Shown here: piece after piece, positions 1-10,549 of the stretch | How the letters are laid out: the number at the start of each line of letters is the position of its first letter | Position numbering within the stretch: the stretch's first letter is position 1 | Assembly (NCBI GenBank): GCA_028718445.1 | Contig: JAQULY010000005.1 | Location: forward strand, 1-33,553 | Length of the DNA stretch: 33,553 bases | Origin: Kiritimatiellia bacterium | GTDB taxonomy: Bacteria; Verrucomicrobiota; Kiritimatiellia; RFP12; JAAYLN01 | Reading direction: 5' to 3' | Made by a program: the position numbers and the translations under genes | The notes under the pieces: generated by a model | Seen by the model: the letters and a program-made list of their open reading frames with translations, nothing else | Database searches by the model: none | What the model was told of the DNA's origin: nothing

Positions 1-2
1 CC

Positions 3-179
3 CTGTTCGAGCCCAGCATGGTGGTCACGGTGATGACCTGCAACAGTCGCTCCGGCACGTTCGCGCAGACCAATTTCCTGAACGACGTGTCGTGCCGGGT
101 GAACTACCTTGGCAACATGATTACGCTGGACCAACTCAATCCCATGCGGATTCGTGGAACATCCATCTCGATCCGGTGA
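3..179 (+). CDS. 3' end of a secreted repeat (beta-helix/autotransporter-like) protein, truncated by the window edge
   Basis: Open frame from position 3 to TGA 177-179: LFEPSMVVTVMTCNSRSGTFAQTNFLNDVSCRVNYLGNMITLDQLNPMRIRGTSISIR. It aligns with the C-terminus of the 18864-20348 protein (FYFAPGAVVTAMTYSARNGTFARNNILGGMECRVNY...ITLDRLRPVPPGTVIAIR). Confidence 0.8.
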   Translation: MFEPSMVVTVMTCNSRSGTFAQTNFLNDVSCRVNYLGNMITLDQLNPMRIRGTSISIR

Positions 180-889
180 CATGGGAGCGAACAACGCCAG
201 CGCCATGACCTCGCGAAGTCGTCCAGAGAACCTTGGCTTTCGAGAACCCCGATCACCTGCTGTGGCTGACAGGTTCAGACCAGAAGATAGAATATGACTG
301 CGTAGAGGGTACGTGTGTTGAATTGGCGGGGTCAGTCACGGTAACGTCAGAGAAGCCGCAATCAGCACGAATGCGACCGCAGACCGATACGTGCCCAGTG
401 CCGCGCCAACAACGGCAACTCCCCCACCCAAGACTGGTGACGTGACATTCTACATACTCACAACCAGAGGCATACGTACGACGACGGCGAGAGAAGAGGG
501 CCTCGGCGAGCAAAGACATGTGCTTTCATCCCTCGTCAACGAGGGGGAAGAAGTAATCACACAGTCAAGACTTGTGTCAGAGTTGAAATGAGTGCCGAAC
601 CAGCGGGTGGAGCGTGCTATGAGACTTGGACCGGAAAGCCGGCCCATGCTGACGCGCCGTCATCCGGTAGCCCCGATCCGCGCCGTACTTGTCCACGGTG
701 GCGGGGACTGAGTACTTCTTCCGGTTCAGGAGCCGCCTTCGGGACGCCGACGGGCAGCGCCGACACCCTTGGTATGTGACCCGGAGTGCTGTCTGACGGA
801 GTCAGGCGCAGCTCCATTTTCGTCGCGCTCGCATACAACCCAATCGCGCCCCTGTCTCGCTGATGCATGTCTGTCCTATTTGCGGGGTG

Positions 890-2011
890 TTAACCGTCTA
901 CTGATTTTCTCCCCCTCTTTTTCTGTCCATTGCGGGCGACGATTAAGGTGGACGATTCGGACGTGTCCGGAGAACGAAGGAGTCGGTCGTCAACTGACGG
1001 CCGCACACGGCGGCCGCGCTGGATGTGCGTGACGCGGAACAGACTAAGGTTCACACCCGGCGCGAAAAGGTGGTGACAGGATGGCAGACTGAGGTCGCGG
1101 AACGGATCATCGGCGACCCGTCGCGCTCGCCGCGCACGCGTCTCGCCGGGACAGTGCCCGAAGTGCCGTTTGAACATGCGGTTGAAGTGGGAAGGGTCCT
1201 GGAAGCCGGCTTTGGATGCCGCCACTTTGGCTGCGGCGCCGTCGGCCAGCAACTGGTAGGCTTGCCACAGACGCCGGTCAATGCAGTACTGCTTGGGCGT
1301 TTTGCCGAAATGGCGACGAAACTTGCTGATGAAGTGCTGAACGCTCCAGCCCATGTCGCGGGCCAGTTGCCTGACGGTGAGAGGCAACTCCGTTTCCTCT
1401 TCCAGCCGGAGGAGAAGACACTGCCAGTCCGTCAGATGGCAGTCCTGCGACGGTTTGCGGTGGGACACAAGTCCGAACGCCAGCCCGATGAGGTCGAGAA
1501 TGGCGGAGGCTGTTTCGATACGCCATGCGGGACGGAGCTGCAGCAACGACTGGACCATGCGCTCGAACGGTCCGATGAAGCGATTGAGGTCCGGCCCAAC
1601 GTGCAGCACGTGCGGAAGGCTGCCGATCTCTTCCAGATGCGGAATCGTATACTCGAAAGGCGGCGCGGCGGGCTGGAAGATCACTTGGTAGATAGATATT
1701 GCTTCGTTTTCAGACACAGTGTATCCGTTGCGACCAGCGTAGAACGTCACAAGCGAGCCGGGACCGGCAGTACCCACGGCGCCGTCCGAACACCAGAAGC
1801 GCATCTGGCCATGAAGGATCAGATAGATGTTCACGCCGGGAATCCAGATGTCGAAGTCGGATGCGGCCGGATGCACATAGAAGGACGCTAACAAGATGCG
1901 GGGCGTCAGTTGTTGCACATCCAGCGGCTGCCGGGCATGCGGGCCCAGTTCGTCCGATGCGGCCGGCAGTGTCAACGAAGGGTTATCTCGACTCGCAGAA
2001 TTCACTTTCAT
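890..2011 (-). CDS. AraC-family transcriptional regulator (AraC-like N-terminal sensor plus C-terminal double HTH)
   Basis: 373 aa ORF. C-terminal HTH pattern LTVRQLARDMGWSVQHFISKFRRHFGKTPKQYCIDRRLWQAYQLL...VAASKAGFQDPSHFNRMFKRHFGHCPGETR. Divergent from the LamG-led operon. Confidence 0.88.
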   Translation of the reverse strand: MKVNSASRDNPSLTLPAASDELGPHARQPLDVQQLTPRILLASFYVHPAASDFDIWIPGVNIYLILHGQMRFWCSDGAVGTAGPGSLVTFYAGRNGYTVSENEAISIYQVIFQPAAPPFEYTIPHLEEIGSLPHVLHVGPDLNRFIGPFERMVQSLLQLRPAWRIETASAILDLIGLAFGLVSHRKPSQDCHLTDWQCLLLRLEEETELPLTVRQLARDMGWSVQHFISKFRRHFGKTPKQYCIDRRLWQAYQLLADGAAAKVAASKAGFQDPSHFNRMFKRHFGHCPGETRARRARRVADDPFRDLSLPSCHHLFAPGVNLSLFRVTHIQRGRRVRPSVDDRLLRSPDTSESSTLIVARNGQKKRGRKSVDG

Positions 2012-2209
2012 TTAATACCATTGAATCCGAATTTAGATCAACTGTTTGCTGTTGTCCAGCCGTTCATGATAGGAGAAACTGTAATACAGAAGCAGGTGAC
2101 ATATCCAGTCCGGCGCGGTGCCGCGGCGCCAACGTGCGATCCCGAGGTAAGGGTTGTGTCGAACTGGCCTTGCGCAAATCGAACACGAAGAAAGGAGAGG
2201 GACGACGCT

Positions 2210-3988
2210 ATGACATACTCAATATGCAGTCGGTTGTGGGTGGCGGTTCCGCCGTTCATATCCCTGATCAGGACCAGTGTCCTGGTGACGGCGCTGGCCC
2301 TGTCTGGGACCGAGGCGCGGGCGGAACTGGTCGGATACTGGAACTTCGACGGTAACGTCAACGACGCCAGCGGCAACGGTAACAACGGCACGATCCATGG
2401 CGCGGTTGTTTACACGAACGGCGTGTTTGGCGGCGCCGGCGGCGCGGCCTATTTTGACGGGAACGTCGCCGACTACGTGAGTGTCCCGAATTCGGCGAGT
2501 CTCGGCGCCGCATGGCCGGGCTGTGTTATCTCGTTCTGGTGCAAGAAGACCGGCGGAGGCTTCCCCGTGTCGAAGATCCAGAATGATTCCAAAGCGGGGG
2601 TCGGGCAATGCGCCGACGTTTGGTACTGGTATCATGTTGAGGGTGCTGGCTATAGCAGTATCAGCGCGGGGAACACGATGAACTCCACCTGGCAAAACCT
2701 GGTTCTGCGGTGGGACGGCGCCAATATCACGTCGTACAGGGACGGCGTTCAACTGGATACCGCCCCGGCCCCCACATTCGCCAACAGCACGGACGAACTG
2801 CACATCGGCAAGGACAACCGAGGCGCCCAAAATGAATGTCCCTGCAGCATAGACGAGGTGGCGATCTTCAACACCAACCTCACCGTGGCCGCGTGCAAGG
2901 CGATCTATAACATCGCCGTTTCCAGGCTGAGCTACTCCATGGCCGACATGAGGAAGCTTTTCGCGCTATATGCGGCCGCTGGGGGCACGACAAGCACCAG
3001 TGACGGCAAGACTTGGTCATACGTCGCGAGCGGCCTCCCCGGCCAAGCGGGGCAGCTCACCGAGTCCGTCGGCTATTTCTCCGTGATTCTTTCCGACTCC
3101 GGTTCCGCCGGCGTGCGGGCATATTCCGCCTCCGCTGGACTCGCCGGCTACTGGGACTTCGACGGCACCCTCAACGATGCCAGCGACAATAACAACCACG
3201 GCACCGTTAACGGCACGGTCCCCTATGCGAACGGCGTATTCGGCGGCGCCGACGGCGCGCTGTCGTTTGACGGCAACAGCAACAACTACGTGCGCGTCTC
3301 GAGCTCGGCAAGCCTTAGCGCGGCGTGGCCCGGTTTTGTTGTCTCGTTCTGGGGCAAGACCGGTACAGCCGGCTCGCCCATGGGCAACCACGATGGCACA
3401 AGAGGATTCATGCAGTACGCCTTTAACGCCGACGGTTGGTATTATGGCTATGGGACGGATTATTGCTTCATCTCGGCGGGAGCTAACGGCGACTCTGCCT
3501 GGCACAATCTGGTTTTGCGGTGGGACGGCGCCGAGATCACGTCGTATATGGATGGTGTTCAGCAGGCGAACGCCACTCCGCCGAGTTATGTAAATAGCCA
3601 AAACGATTTGTGTTTCGGCAGAGACAGCCGTTTCGGCGATCCCTTCCCCGGCTACTCAGGCAACCCCTATACCGGCTACGTAGACGACGCCGCGATTTTC
3701 ACCGTGGCCCTGACAACGAACGCGTGCCGGGCGATCTACAATGTCGGCGTCTCCCCGCTGGGCTATTCCATGGGCGACATGATCAAGCTGTTCACACTAT
3801 ATGCGGCCGCTGGGGGCAAGGTGAGCACCAGTGACGGCAGGGAGTGGAAGTACGTGGCCGAGGGTCTCCCCGGCAACGGGGGCGAGCTTGCCGGCTCCAG
3901 TGGCGCCTATTCCGTGATCTTCTCCGACTCGGGATCCGCCGGCGTCCAGCAGTATGCCCACTCCGGAACAGTCATCCTGCTGCTCTGA
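2210..3988 (+). CDS. Secreted protein with two tandem LamG/concanavalin-like modules, each followed by a repeated ~80 aa module
   Basis: ATG 2210 preceded by AAAGGAGAGG. Hydrophobic N-terminus (LIRTSVLVTALALSGTEARA). LamG hallmarks GYWNFDGNVNDASGNGNNGTIHG and GYWDFDGTLNDASDNNNHGTVNG. C-terminus GTVILLL. Confidence 0.88.
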   Translation: MTYSICSRLWVAVPPFISLIRTSVLVTALALSGTEARAELVGYWNFDGNVNDASGNGNNGTIHGAVVYTNGVFGGAGGAAYFDGNVADYVSVPNSASLGAAWPGCVISFWCKKTGGGFPVSKIQNDSKAGVGQCADVWYWYHVEGAGYSSISAGNTMNSTWQNLVLRWDGANITSYRDGVQLDTAPAPTFANSTDELHIGKDNRGAQNECPCSIDEVAIFNTNLTVAACKAIYNIAVSRLSYSMADMRKLFALYAAAGGTTSTSDGKTWSYVASGLPGQAGQLTESVGYFSVILSDSGSAGVRAYSASAGLAGYWDFDGTLNDASDNNNHGTVNGTVPYANGVFGGADGALSFDGNSNNYVRVSSSASLSAAWPGFVVSFWGKTGTAGSPMGNHDGTRGFMQYAFNADGWYYGYGTDYCFISAGANGDSAWHNLVLRWDGAEITSYMDGVQQANATPPSYVNSQNDLCFGRDSRFGDPFPGYSGNPYTGYVDDAAIFTVALTTNACRAIYNVGVSPLGYSMGDMIKLFTLYAAAGGKVSTSDGREWKYVAEGLPGNGGELAGSSGAYSVIFSDSGSAGVQQYAHSGTVILLL

Positions 3989-4001
3989 AGGAACCGGGCT
4001 C

Positions 4002-6905
4002 ATGTCTGAAATAGAATCAGAACCTCAGCAGCCACCGAAATCCACGTGGAAGTTCGTCCGGGAGTTGCGGAGTCCGCTCTGGCGGAAGATCCGCTGGCAG
4101 CCGCGTGCCCTGCGGGTCCATGAAGCCGATCTGAGTCATGGCGTCACGATACGGGCGGGTTTCCAGGACGACTGCGGTCTCCTGGACACCGCCTACCGGG
4201 ATCTGGAGCGGTTCTTGAATGCCGCGGGAATCCGTCACCCCGGCCCTTACTCGATCGTGACGCACCATGTCAGCACTCCCGTGCCAGAAGCCTACCGTCT
4301 GGTCGTTGGACGCGAGGGGTGCGAGATTCTGGCCGGCGACACCGAGGGGATTCGGCGGGCGATGTTCTTCCTCGAGGATGAGATCCTGCGCAGCGGCGGG
4401 CCGTTCCTGCCCCTCGGAACCATCAAACGACGACCGGTGATCCGCACCCGCATCTCCCGTTGTTACTTCAGCACCCCTTACGGCGCCCTGACGGATGATG
4501 TCAGCTATTATCCGGAAGAGTACCTCAACCGGCTGGCGCATGAGGGTGTGAACGGACTCTGGTTGGGGATTACCTTCAGCAGGAACTGCCGTTCCACCGT
4601 GATTCCGGAGCACGGGCGCGAGCCGGATGTCACCCCGCGCATCCACATGCTCCGCCGGATCGTCGAGCGTTGCGCCCGCTATGGGATCAAGATTTACCTG
4701 TTCGGCATCGAGCCGCACCACATTCTGGCGGATAGTGCGGTGGCCAAAGCGCATCCGGAATTGCTTGGCCACAAGATGGGGTTTCATGAGGCTGATACAT
4801 TTCACTATTTCTGCACCAGCAACCCGACGGCGCAGGCCTACCTGGAGGAGGTCACGCGCAACCTGTTCACAGATGTGCCCGGACTTGGCGGCTTGATCAA
4901 CATCAGCGTCGGAGAGGGCGGTACGCACTGCTACTCCGGTTGGCCGGACCACATCGCCTGTCCGCGTTGTGCCTCGCGCCGGCCGCGAGACGTGCTGAAC
5001 GACACCATGGCCGCCATGGAACGCGGGATGCACGCCGCCAGCCCTGATGCCGAACTCATTTCCTGGCCTTACACCCAATACGTGGACTGGGGCCAGGCAC
5101 TGACGGTGGACTCCGCGGGACATCTTCCCAAGGGTGTCTGTCTTCTGCACAACTTCGAGTCTGCCGGCGAGGCCAGCCAGTGTGGCCACCGGCAGGCCCT
5201 GTGGGACTACTGGCTGTCGTGGGCCGGACCGAGCAAGCTTTTCCGCGATTGCGCCCGGGCGGCGGTCAAGCGCGGCAACCGCATGTTCGCCAAACTGCAG
5301 GTGGGCAACAGTCACGAGGTGGCCACAGCGCCATTTGTGCCGGCGCCGGGCCAGCTCTATCGAAAGTACCGGGCCATGCACGCCTTGGGCGTGAGCGGGG
5401 TCATGCAGTGCTGGGACTTCGGCAACTACCCTGGCGTCATGACCCGAGCCGCGGGTGAACTGGCGTTCGCGCCCTTGCCGAAGAGCGAGGATGCGTTTCT
5501 TCGGAGATTAGCGCGACGCGATTGGGGACAGGACGCGGACATCGTGGCGCGAGCGTGGACACTGTTCCAGCGCGGATACAGTCACTTCCCGATGAACCAT
5601 GTGTTCGGTTGGCTGGGCCCCGCCCATGATGCGCCGGCGTGGCCGTTGCATCTGGAACCGGCCGATCGCGTGATTGCCCCCACCTACGCGTTGTGGCCGG
5701 AGTCCAGCGGCGACCGGATTGGAGAATGTTTCGCCCACACGCACACACTCGCCGAAGTCTTGTCTCTCTGCCGGCGGATGGCCGACGACTGGAATCGCGG
5801 CGTGGTCATCTTGAAGAGACTCCTGCCGCGCTACCGGCACGACCGGGACCGCCGTCTGGACATCGGAGTGGCCGTGGCGTTGGGAATACAATTCGAAAGC
5901 GCCTACCACATACTGCGTTTCTATGCCCTGCGGGAAGATCTCCCCCACCAATCCCGCGTCCGCCAACTGGCGACCCTCAAGCGCATGCGGGCGCTCGTCA
6001 AACGGGAGATAGCGCGGGACGTGGAACTGCTGGAGCTGTGCCGAGCCGATTCGCGCCTTGGATTTCATTCGTCGGTGAAAGGCTACAAGTACTTCCCGGC
6101 CAAGATCCGCTGGCGCAAACGGCAGTTGGAGTATTTGCGGAGGGACGAGTTTCCGCGTGTGGAGTCGCAGGTCCGGCGGAGCATCCCGCTCTGGCCTGAA
6201 TATACCGGTCGTAAACCCACCGGCAGCCTTTACCGGTGCCGGCGAGTGGCCGCGCCGCCGGCCATGGCCGGCAAAGTCCGCGACCCGGTTTGGGCTGGCT
6301 TGGAGGAGGCTGAACTGACATTCAGGAAGGTGTGGAAGGAGCGCAACGCAGGTGACGTGTCCGCCGAATCGCGCACGACTTGGCGGGCGTGTTACGACCG
6401 CCACGCCCTCTACATTGGCGTCAACTGTCCTCTTGAAGACGGTGTCACCGCCCATCCCCATGTGCGCAAGGTCATACCGAGGAACATCAACACGAATGTG
6501 GCCAGTCTGGGGATGGTGGAAGACGATCCGGAGCGCAACGACATCGTGCGCGTGCTGATTGAACCCAGGCGGCTGTGGCCCAACCAGTGTTACGAAGTCG
6601 CGGCTGACGGCACCCGGTATGACCCCGTCTACCCGGTGCCCGAAGGCCCGCATCGGAAGGCGTGGAGCGTGGTGACACATCGTGACCCAACCGGCTGGTT
6701 TGCCACCTTCCGTATCCCCTGGATCTGCCTGTGCGACGACGCGTCACGGCGCCGGCCCATTCGGATCGATGTGGAACGGACCGTGAACGGCAAGGCGGGA
6801 ATCGTCACCCACAGTTGGATGGAACGGCATCCGTTGCGTCATCGCCTGGTGTTCTTGACTGCCAACCCGGCCGATCTGGGCTGGCTGATCTTCAGCGGCG
6901 CATGA
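4002..6905 (+). CDS. Large glycoside hydrolase-like protein (GH20-like N-terminal and TIM-barrel region) with C-terminal CBM9/DOMON-like domain
   Basis: ATG 4002 with SD AAGGAA, 13 nt after the previous stop. N-terminal YRLVVGREGCEILAGDTEGIRRAMFFLEDE resembles GH20 domain 2. No obvious signal peptide. The C-terminus (YRCRRVAAPPAMAGKVRDPVWAGLEEAELTF...RACYDRHALYIGVNC) resembles CBM9-like folds. Confidence 0.75.
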   Translation: MSEIESEPQQPPKSTWKFVRELRSPLWRKIRWQPRALRVHEADLSHGVTIRAGFQDDCGLLDTAYRDLERFLNAAGIRHPGPYSIVTHHVSTPVPEAYRLVVGREGCEILAGDTEGIRRAMFFLEDEILRSGGPFLPLGTIKRRPVIRTRISRCYFSTPYGALTDDVSYYPEEYLNRLAHEGVNGLWLGITFSRNCRSTVIPEHGREPDVTPRIHMLRRIVERCARYGIKIYLFGIEPHHILADSAVAKAHPELLGHKMGFHEADTFHYFCTSNPTAQAYLEEVTRNLFTDVPGLGGLINISVGEGGTHCYSGWPDHIACPRCASRRPRDVLNDTMAAMERGMHAASPDAELISWPYTQYVDWGQALTVDSAGHLPKGVCLLHNFESAGEASQCGHRQALWDYWLSWAGPSKLFRDCARAAVKRGNRMFAKLQVGNSHEVATAPFVPAPGQLYRKYRAMHALGVSGVMQCWDFGNYPGVMTRAAGELAFAPLPKSEDAFLRRLARRDWGQDADIVARAWTLFQRGYSHFPMNHVFGWLGPAHDAPAWPLHLEPADRVIAPTYALWPESSGDRIGECFAHTHTLAEVLSLCRRMADDWNRGVVILKRLLPRYRHDRDRRLDIGVAVALGIQFESAYHILRFYALREDLPHQSRVRQLATLKRMRALVKREIARDVELLELCRADSRLGFHSSVKGYKYFPAKIRWRKRQLEYLRRDEFPRVESQVRRSIPLWPEYTGRKPTGSLYRCRRVAAPPAMAGKVRDPVWAGLEEAELTFRKVWKERNAGDVSAESRTTWRACYDRHALYIGVNCPLEDGVTAHPHVRKVIPRNINTNVASLGMVEDDPERNDIVRVLIEPRRLWPNQCYEVAADGTRYDPVYPVPEGPHRKAWSVVTHRDPTGWFATFRIPWICLCDDASRRRPIRIDVERTVNGKAGIVTHSWMERHPLRHRLVFLTANPADLGWLIFSGA

Positions 6906-7069
6906 CAGGAGAGTCTTCACACAACGGGGTGGAACTGAAGAATATCCAAAGAGTAGATCGAAAACCGTTTCCAGCGAGATGCCTTAACGACGCAAAGGAT
7001 GTGTTGGAAAGAGCACATCAGTCTCAAGACTATTCCCGGCGAAGACACACAGCGAAAGAGGATGACCCC

Positions 7070-10000
7070 ATGCGCACGATACAAAACATAGCTCTGGTCG
7101 GAATTGTCCTTGTCGCCACTCGCCTCATGGTGGTGTCCTCCACGTTGGCCGCGGACCCGCCGCCGCAGGTCTCCATTCCTGAAATGGTGCAGGCTCCGAA
7201 GCTGGATGGAGTGATTGAAACGGGGGAGTGGCAGGATGCCGTCGGCAACTACGGGTTTGCCAACGTCAACGGCGCCATGCGCCTCAATGATCGTGAAGCC
7301 CGTTTCTGGGTGGGGCGTAAGGGCGAGACGCTGTATATCGCGATCCAGACCGAGACGCCGCCCGGCGATAGCGTTCTAATCCGCACTCAGCCGGACGCCA
7401 CACGCGACATCCCCGAGGCGTTCTACGATGACAACATCGAGCTGGTTCTGGATCCCAACCGCGGGCGTACATCCGGCGACCGCACATTTTACCATATCAT
7501 CTCTAGCGCCAATGGCGCCATGCACGACTGGTCCGTTGATCCGGATAACAAGGCCAATCCGAAAAGCACCGTATGGCGTCTGCCAGAATGGACGATGACC
7601 AACACCGTGCACGACGGGTCGTGGGACATCGAGCTGGCCATTCCATTTCCGGCGCTTGGCGCGCATCAATCCGATCTGGCCACGCCGTGGGGCATGCGAA
7701 TTGCCCGCAATTGGCAGCGCCCGTTCCAGCAGTCGCAATGGGAGTCGGTCGGGGGGGACTACGACGCTCAGAGCACGATGCCCGTGGTGGTCTGGGATGA
7801 CACGGCGCCGGTGACGCAGGTACTGTCGCTGTATGACCGCGACAAGTCGCTGATCCGGGTGAACCTCCGTAATCCGCACGCCGCTCCCCTGGACGTGGCC
7901 GTCTACATGCAGGATGCCTGGCACTCGGACCAACTCCAGGTGCTCAAGAAGACGATCACGCTGGAGCCCAACACGGAACAAGTGCTGGAACTGACCTCGC
8001 CGGACGGCGGACCGGGCGGCGATCACCGGACCATCATCAATCTCACCAGTCCGGACGGCAAGAAGACGTACTATTTCCGGGACTTCAAATGGAACCTGCA
8101 CCGGGCCCATGACGCCTGGCAGGTCGCCAAGCGCGAGAGCAAGAAGGTGGATCTCAAGTTCAAGTTCTATCCGTCCTACAACAAGATTCGGGTATGGGTG
8201 AACGCGAAGGGTCTGGATAAGGCCCGGGTTACCGGGGCGTCGGCGGAAGCGCTCAAGCTGGAAGGGACGGAGCGGAAGGCTGGGAAACGCTACTGGCACG
8301 GCAGACTGGAATTCAAGGATGGGATATCGGAGACGATCGCGGAGATTCCTGAGTTGCCCGATGGCGACTACCGGCTGATGGTCAAGTTGGAGGGAGAGAA
8401 CGTATCGCCAGAACCACTGGTTCAGGACTTCATCCGCAGACACTTCGAGTGGGAGCACAACAAGTTGGGCATCAGCGACAAGGTCATCCCGCCGTTCACG
8501 CCGCTGAAGGCCAGGGGAGCAACCGTCCAGTGTGTGCTGCGCGAAATGACTCATGGGGACGCGGGGCTCTGGGACAAGGTCGTGAGCCAGGACAAGGACA
8601 TCCTGGCTGGTCCGATGCGGTGGGAAGTCGAGATGACTGACGGCTCCAAGCCGGCCATCAAGGGCGCCGGATGGAAAGCGGTCTCGCGGAGAGAAACCGA
8701 AGTGGTGGGGCGGACGAAATGGCAGGCGGGGGCGCTAAGAGCCGATCTGGAGACCCGCTATGACTATGACGGTATGATGAAGTGTACGCTTACGCTGAAG
8801 CCCTGCGAGACCGCCGTCAACGGGCTGACCCTCAAGATGCCGGTGGACGATGGGCGGGCCGGGTTCATGCACGCTTGCGGCGATCACCTGCGGCAAAACT
8901 ACGCCGGCCAGACTCCGACGGGCAGCGGCCGGGTCTGGGACAGCTCGAAGGGGAACAAGACCGAGATTGTGGGCACGTTCTATCCGTATATCTGGCTTGG
9001 CGACGGCGAGCGCGGCCTCTGCTGGTTCGCGGATACGGACCGCGACTGGGTCCTCGATGACAAGACGCCGGTGATTGACCTCGTCCGGGAAGGGAAGACC
9101 CTTTGGCTGAACGTTCATTTCATCACCAGGCCGGCGCATCTCGTTCGCGAGCACAAGATTGTCTTCGGTCTGCAGGCAACGCCCACCAAACCGATGCCGG
9201 ATGGCTGGCGACGCTGGACCTTTGGAGGCACAATCCCGGGAGCTCGGCCGGTGGCCCTTCTGGGAGCATCCTACTATTGGGGCAACACCCTGGGTTGCGA
9301 CAGCATGCCATACCCCTTCGAAAAAGACTTCACCTTCTTCAGGGAGATGAAGCGGTTACGGGAAACCGGCCAGACCGACGCCCGGACCGCGGAGTTCCTC
9401 GAGAATTGGATGAAAAGGATCGCGGCGGCCTATCATGCACCGGAAGGTTCCGCGAACTACGAAGATATCCGGGTGCACGTGAATGCCGGAATGAGCATGT
9501 CCGCCGGCACCGCCTGGAAAGACGGTGTGCGCCTGGTCCCCTACACCAACGCGCGGGGCGTCGCTTTCCGTGACGAGGAGTTTGCCACGTTCCAGGATGA
9601 ATGGCTGAACTACTCCTTCTTCAACCGCGAATGGGACCCGAACGTCTTTGGCAACGGTGTCGCATACGACGTTACCCCCACAACCAGCATGATTGAGTGT
9701 CTGCTTTGGTATTACCAGGAGATGCTGACATGCCTGGACGGCGTGTACTGGGACAACACGTTCCTGGCTGCGCGTCAGGACCCGGTTGTGGGGGATGGGA
9801 CCTGGACGGACGACAGGGGCCGGGTGCATCCCGGCCTGGGGCTCTTTGCCCTGCGGGAACTGGTCAAGCGGACGGCTGTTTTCTTCGCAGAGGAAGAGAG
9901 GAAGCTGCCGCAAAACCGAAAGCCGCTGGTCATAATGGCCCACATGACCAACACGGAACTCGTGCCGGTGCTCTCCTTTCTCAATTGCACGTACGACTGG

Positions 10001-10549
10001 GAGTGGAAGTACGGCGAGGACGATTTCCAGGACCGCTTCACCTGGGACCTGGCCGTGGCCGAGACTATTGGCCGTCAGGTCGGCGCCTGGCCGACCATTT
10101 TGGCCGGCGGCAATTGGGATCCGAAGGGGCCCCGCTACGAATGGCTCATGCGGAATCGCCTGGGCGTCTGCCTAGTTCATGAGATTTGGGCGCATTGTGC
10201 GGGCAAGGACCCCTATGCCAAGTTGTTCGAGTTCGGCTACGGTTCGCCGGGGTGCACGGTTTACAACTACTGGCAGGACGGTCATCCCGCCATCGTGACC
10301 GGCGATCAGGTGATCGGCAAGACCCTGGTCATCGCCAAGCCCGGCGCCGCTATCGTGGCGATCACCGACTACGGCGAGGGTGGTCTTTGCCGGGTGAAGC
10401 TCGACTTGGCGAAGCTCGGCTTGGACCAAGATGTAGCGGCCGTCAATTTCGAGTCGGGCGAGTCGGTCAAGCGAATCGCCCCCGGCGAGTTCGAGGTGCA
10501 GATTCCCAAGCACGATTTTCGAATCATCACAGTAGGACAGCCCAGATGA
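7070..10549 (+). CDS. Secreted glycoside hydrolase-like protein, N-terminal CBM9-like and DUF6067-type core
   Basis: ATG 7070 follows AAAGAGGA. Signal-like N-terminus MRTIQNIALVGIVLVATRLMVVSSTLAADPP. CBM9-like VQAPKLDGVIETGEWQDA. DUF6067-like segment ERGLCWFADTDRDWVLDDKTPVIDLVREGKTLWLNVHFITRP. Confidence 0.75.
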   Translation: MRTIQNIALVGIVLVATRLMVVSSTLAADPPPQVSIPEMVQAPKLDGVIETGEWQDAVGNYGFANVNGAMRLNDREARFWVGRKGETLYIAIQTETPPGDSVLIRTQPDATRDIPEAFYDDNIELVLDPNRGRTSGDRTFYHIISSANGAMHDWSVDPDNKANPKSTVWRLPEWTMTNTVHDGSWDIELAIPFPALGAHQSDLATPWGMRIARNWQRPFQQSQWESVGGDYDAQSTMPVVVWDDTAPVTQVLSLYDRDKSLIRVNLRNPHAAPLDVAVYMQDAWHSDQLQVLKKTITLEPNTEQVLELTSPDGGPGGDHRTIINLTSPDGKKTYYFRDFKWNLHRAHDAWQVAKRESKKVDLKFKFYPSYNKIRVWVNAKGLDKARVTGASAEALKLEGTERKAGKRYWHGRLEFKDGISETIAEIPELPDGDYRLMVKLEGENVSPEPLVQDFIRRHFEWEHNKLGISDKVIPPFTPLKARGATVQCVLREMTHGDAGLWDKVVSQDKDILAGPMRWEVEMTDGSKPAIKGAGWKAVSRRETEVVGRTKWQAGALRADLETRYDYDGMMKCTLTLKPCETAVNGLTLKMPVDDGRAGFMHACGDHLRQNYAGQTPTGSGRVWDSSKGNKTEIVGTFYPYIWLGDGERGLCWFADTDRDWVLDDKTPVIDLVREGKTLWLNVHFITRPAHLVREHKIVFGLQATPTKPMPDGWRRWTFGGTIPGARPVALLGASYYWGNTLGCDSMPYPFEKDFTFFREMKRLRETGQTDARTAEFLENWMKRIAAAYHAPEGSANYEDIRVHVNAGMSMSAGTAWKDGVRLVPYTNARGVAFRDEEFATFQDEWLNYSFFNREWDPNVFGNGVAYDVTPTTSMIECLLWYYQEMLTCLDGVYWDNTFLAARQDPVVGDGTWTDDRGRVHPGLGLFALRELVKRTAVFFAEEERKLPQNRKPLVIMAHMTNTELVPVLSFLNCTYDWEWKYGEDDFQDRFTWDLAVAETIGRQVGAWPTILAGGNWDPKGPRYEWLMRNRLGVCLVHEIWAHCAGKDPYAKLFEFGYGSPGCTVYNYWQDGHPAIVTGDQVIGKTLVIAKPGAAIVAITDYGEGGLCRVKLDLAKLGLDQDVAAVNFESGESVKRIAPGEFEVQIPKHDFRIITVGQPR

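Noticed and set aside
530-545. CCCTCGT-CA-ACGAGGG inverted repeat downstream of the partial repeat-protein gene
   Set aside because: Only six base pairs with a realistic loop and no T-tract. Too weak to call a terminator.
180-889. ~700 bp region with several small ORFs (233-445, 391-591, 588-779, 769-1032)
   Set aside because: No convincing RBS or domain and overlapping frames in both directions. Treated as intergenic or degenerate sequence.
1025-1891. 288 aa plus-strand ORF
   Set aside because: Antisense to the AraC-family gene 890-2011, which has a clear HTH. No domain in the plus-strand translation.
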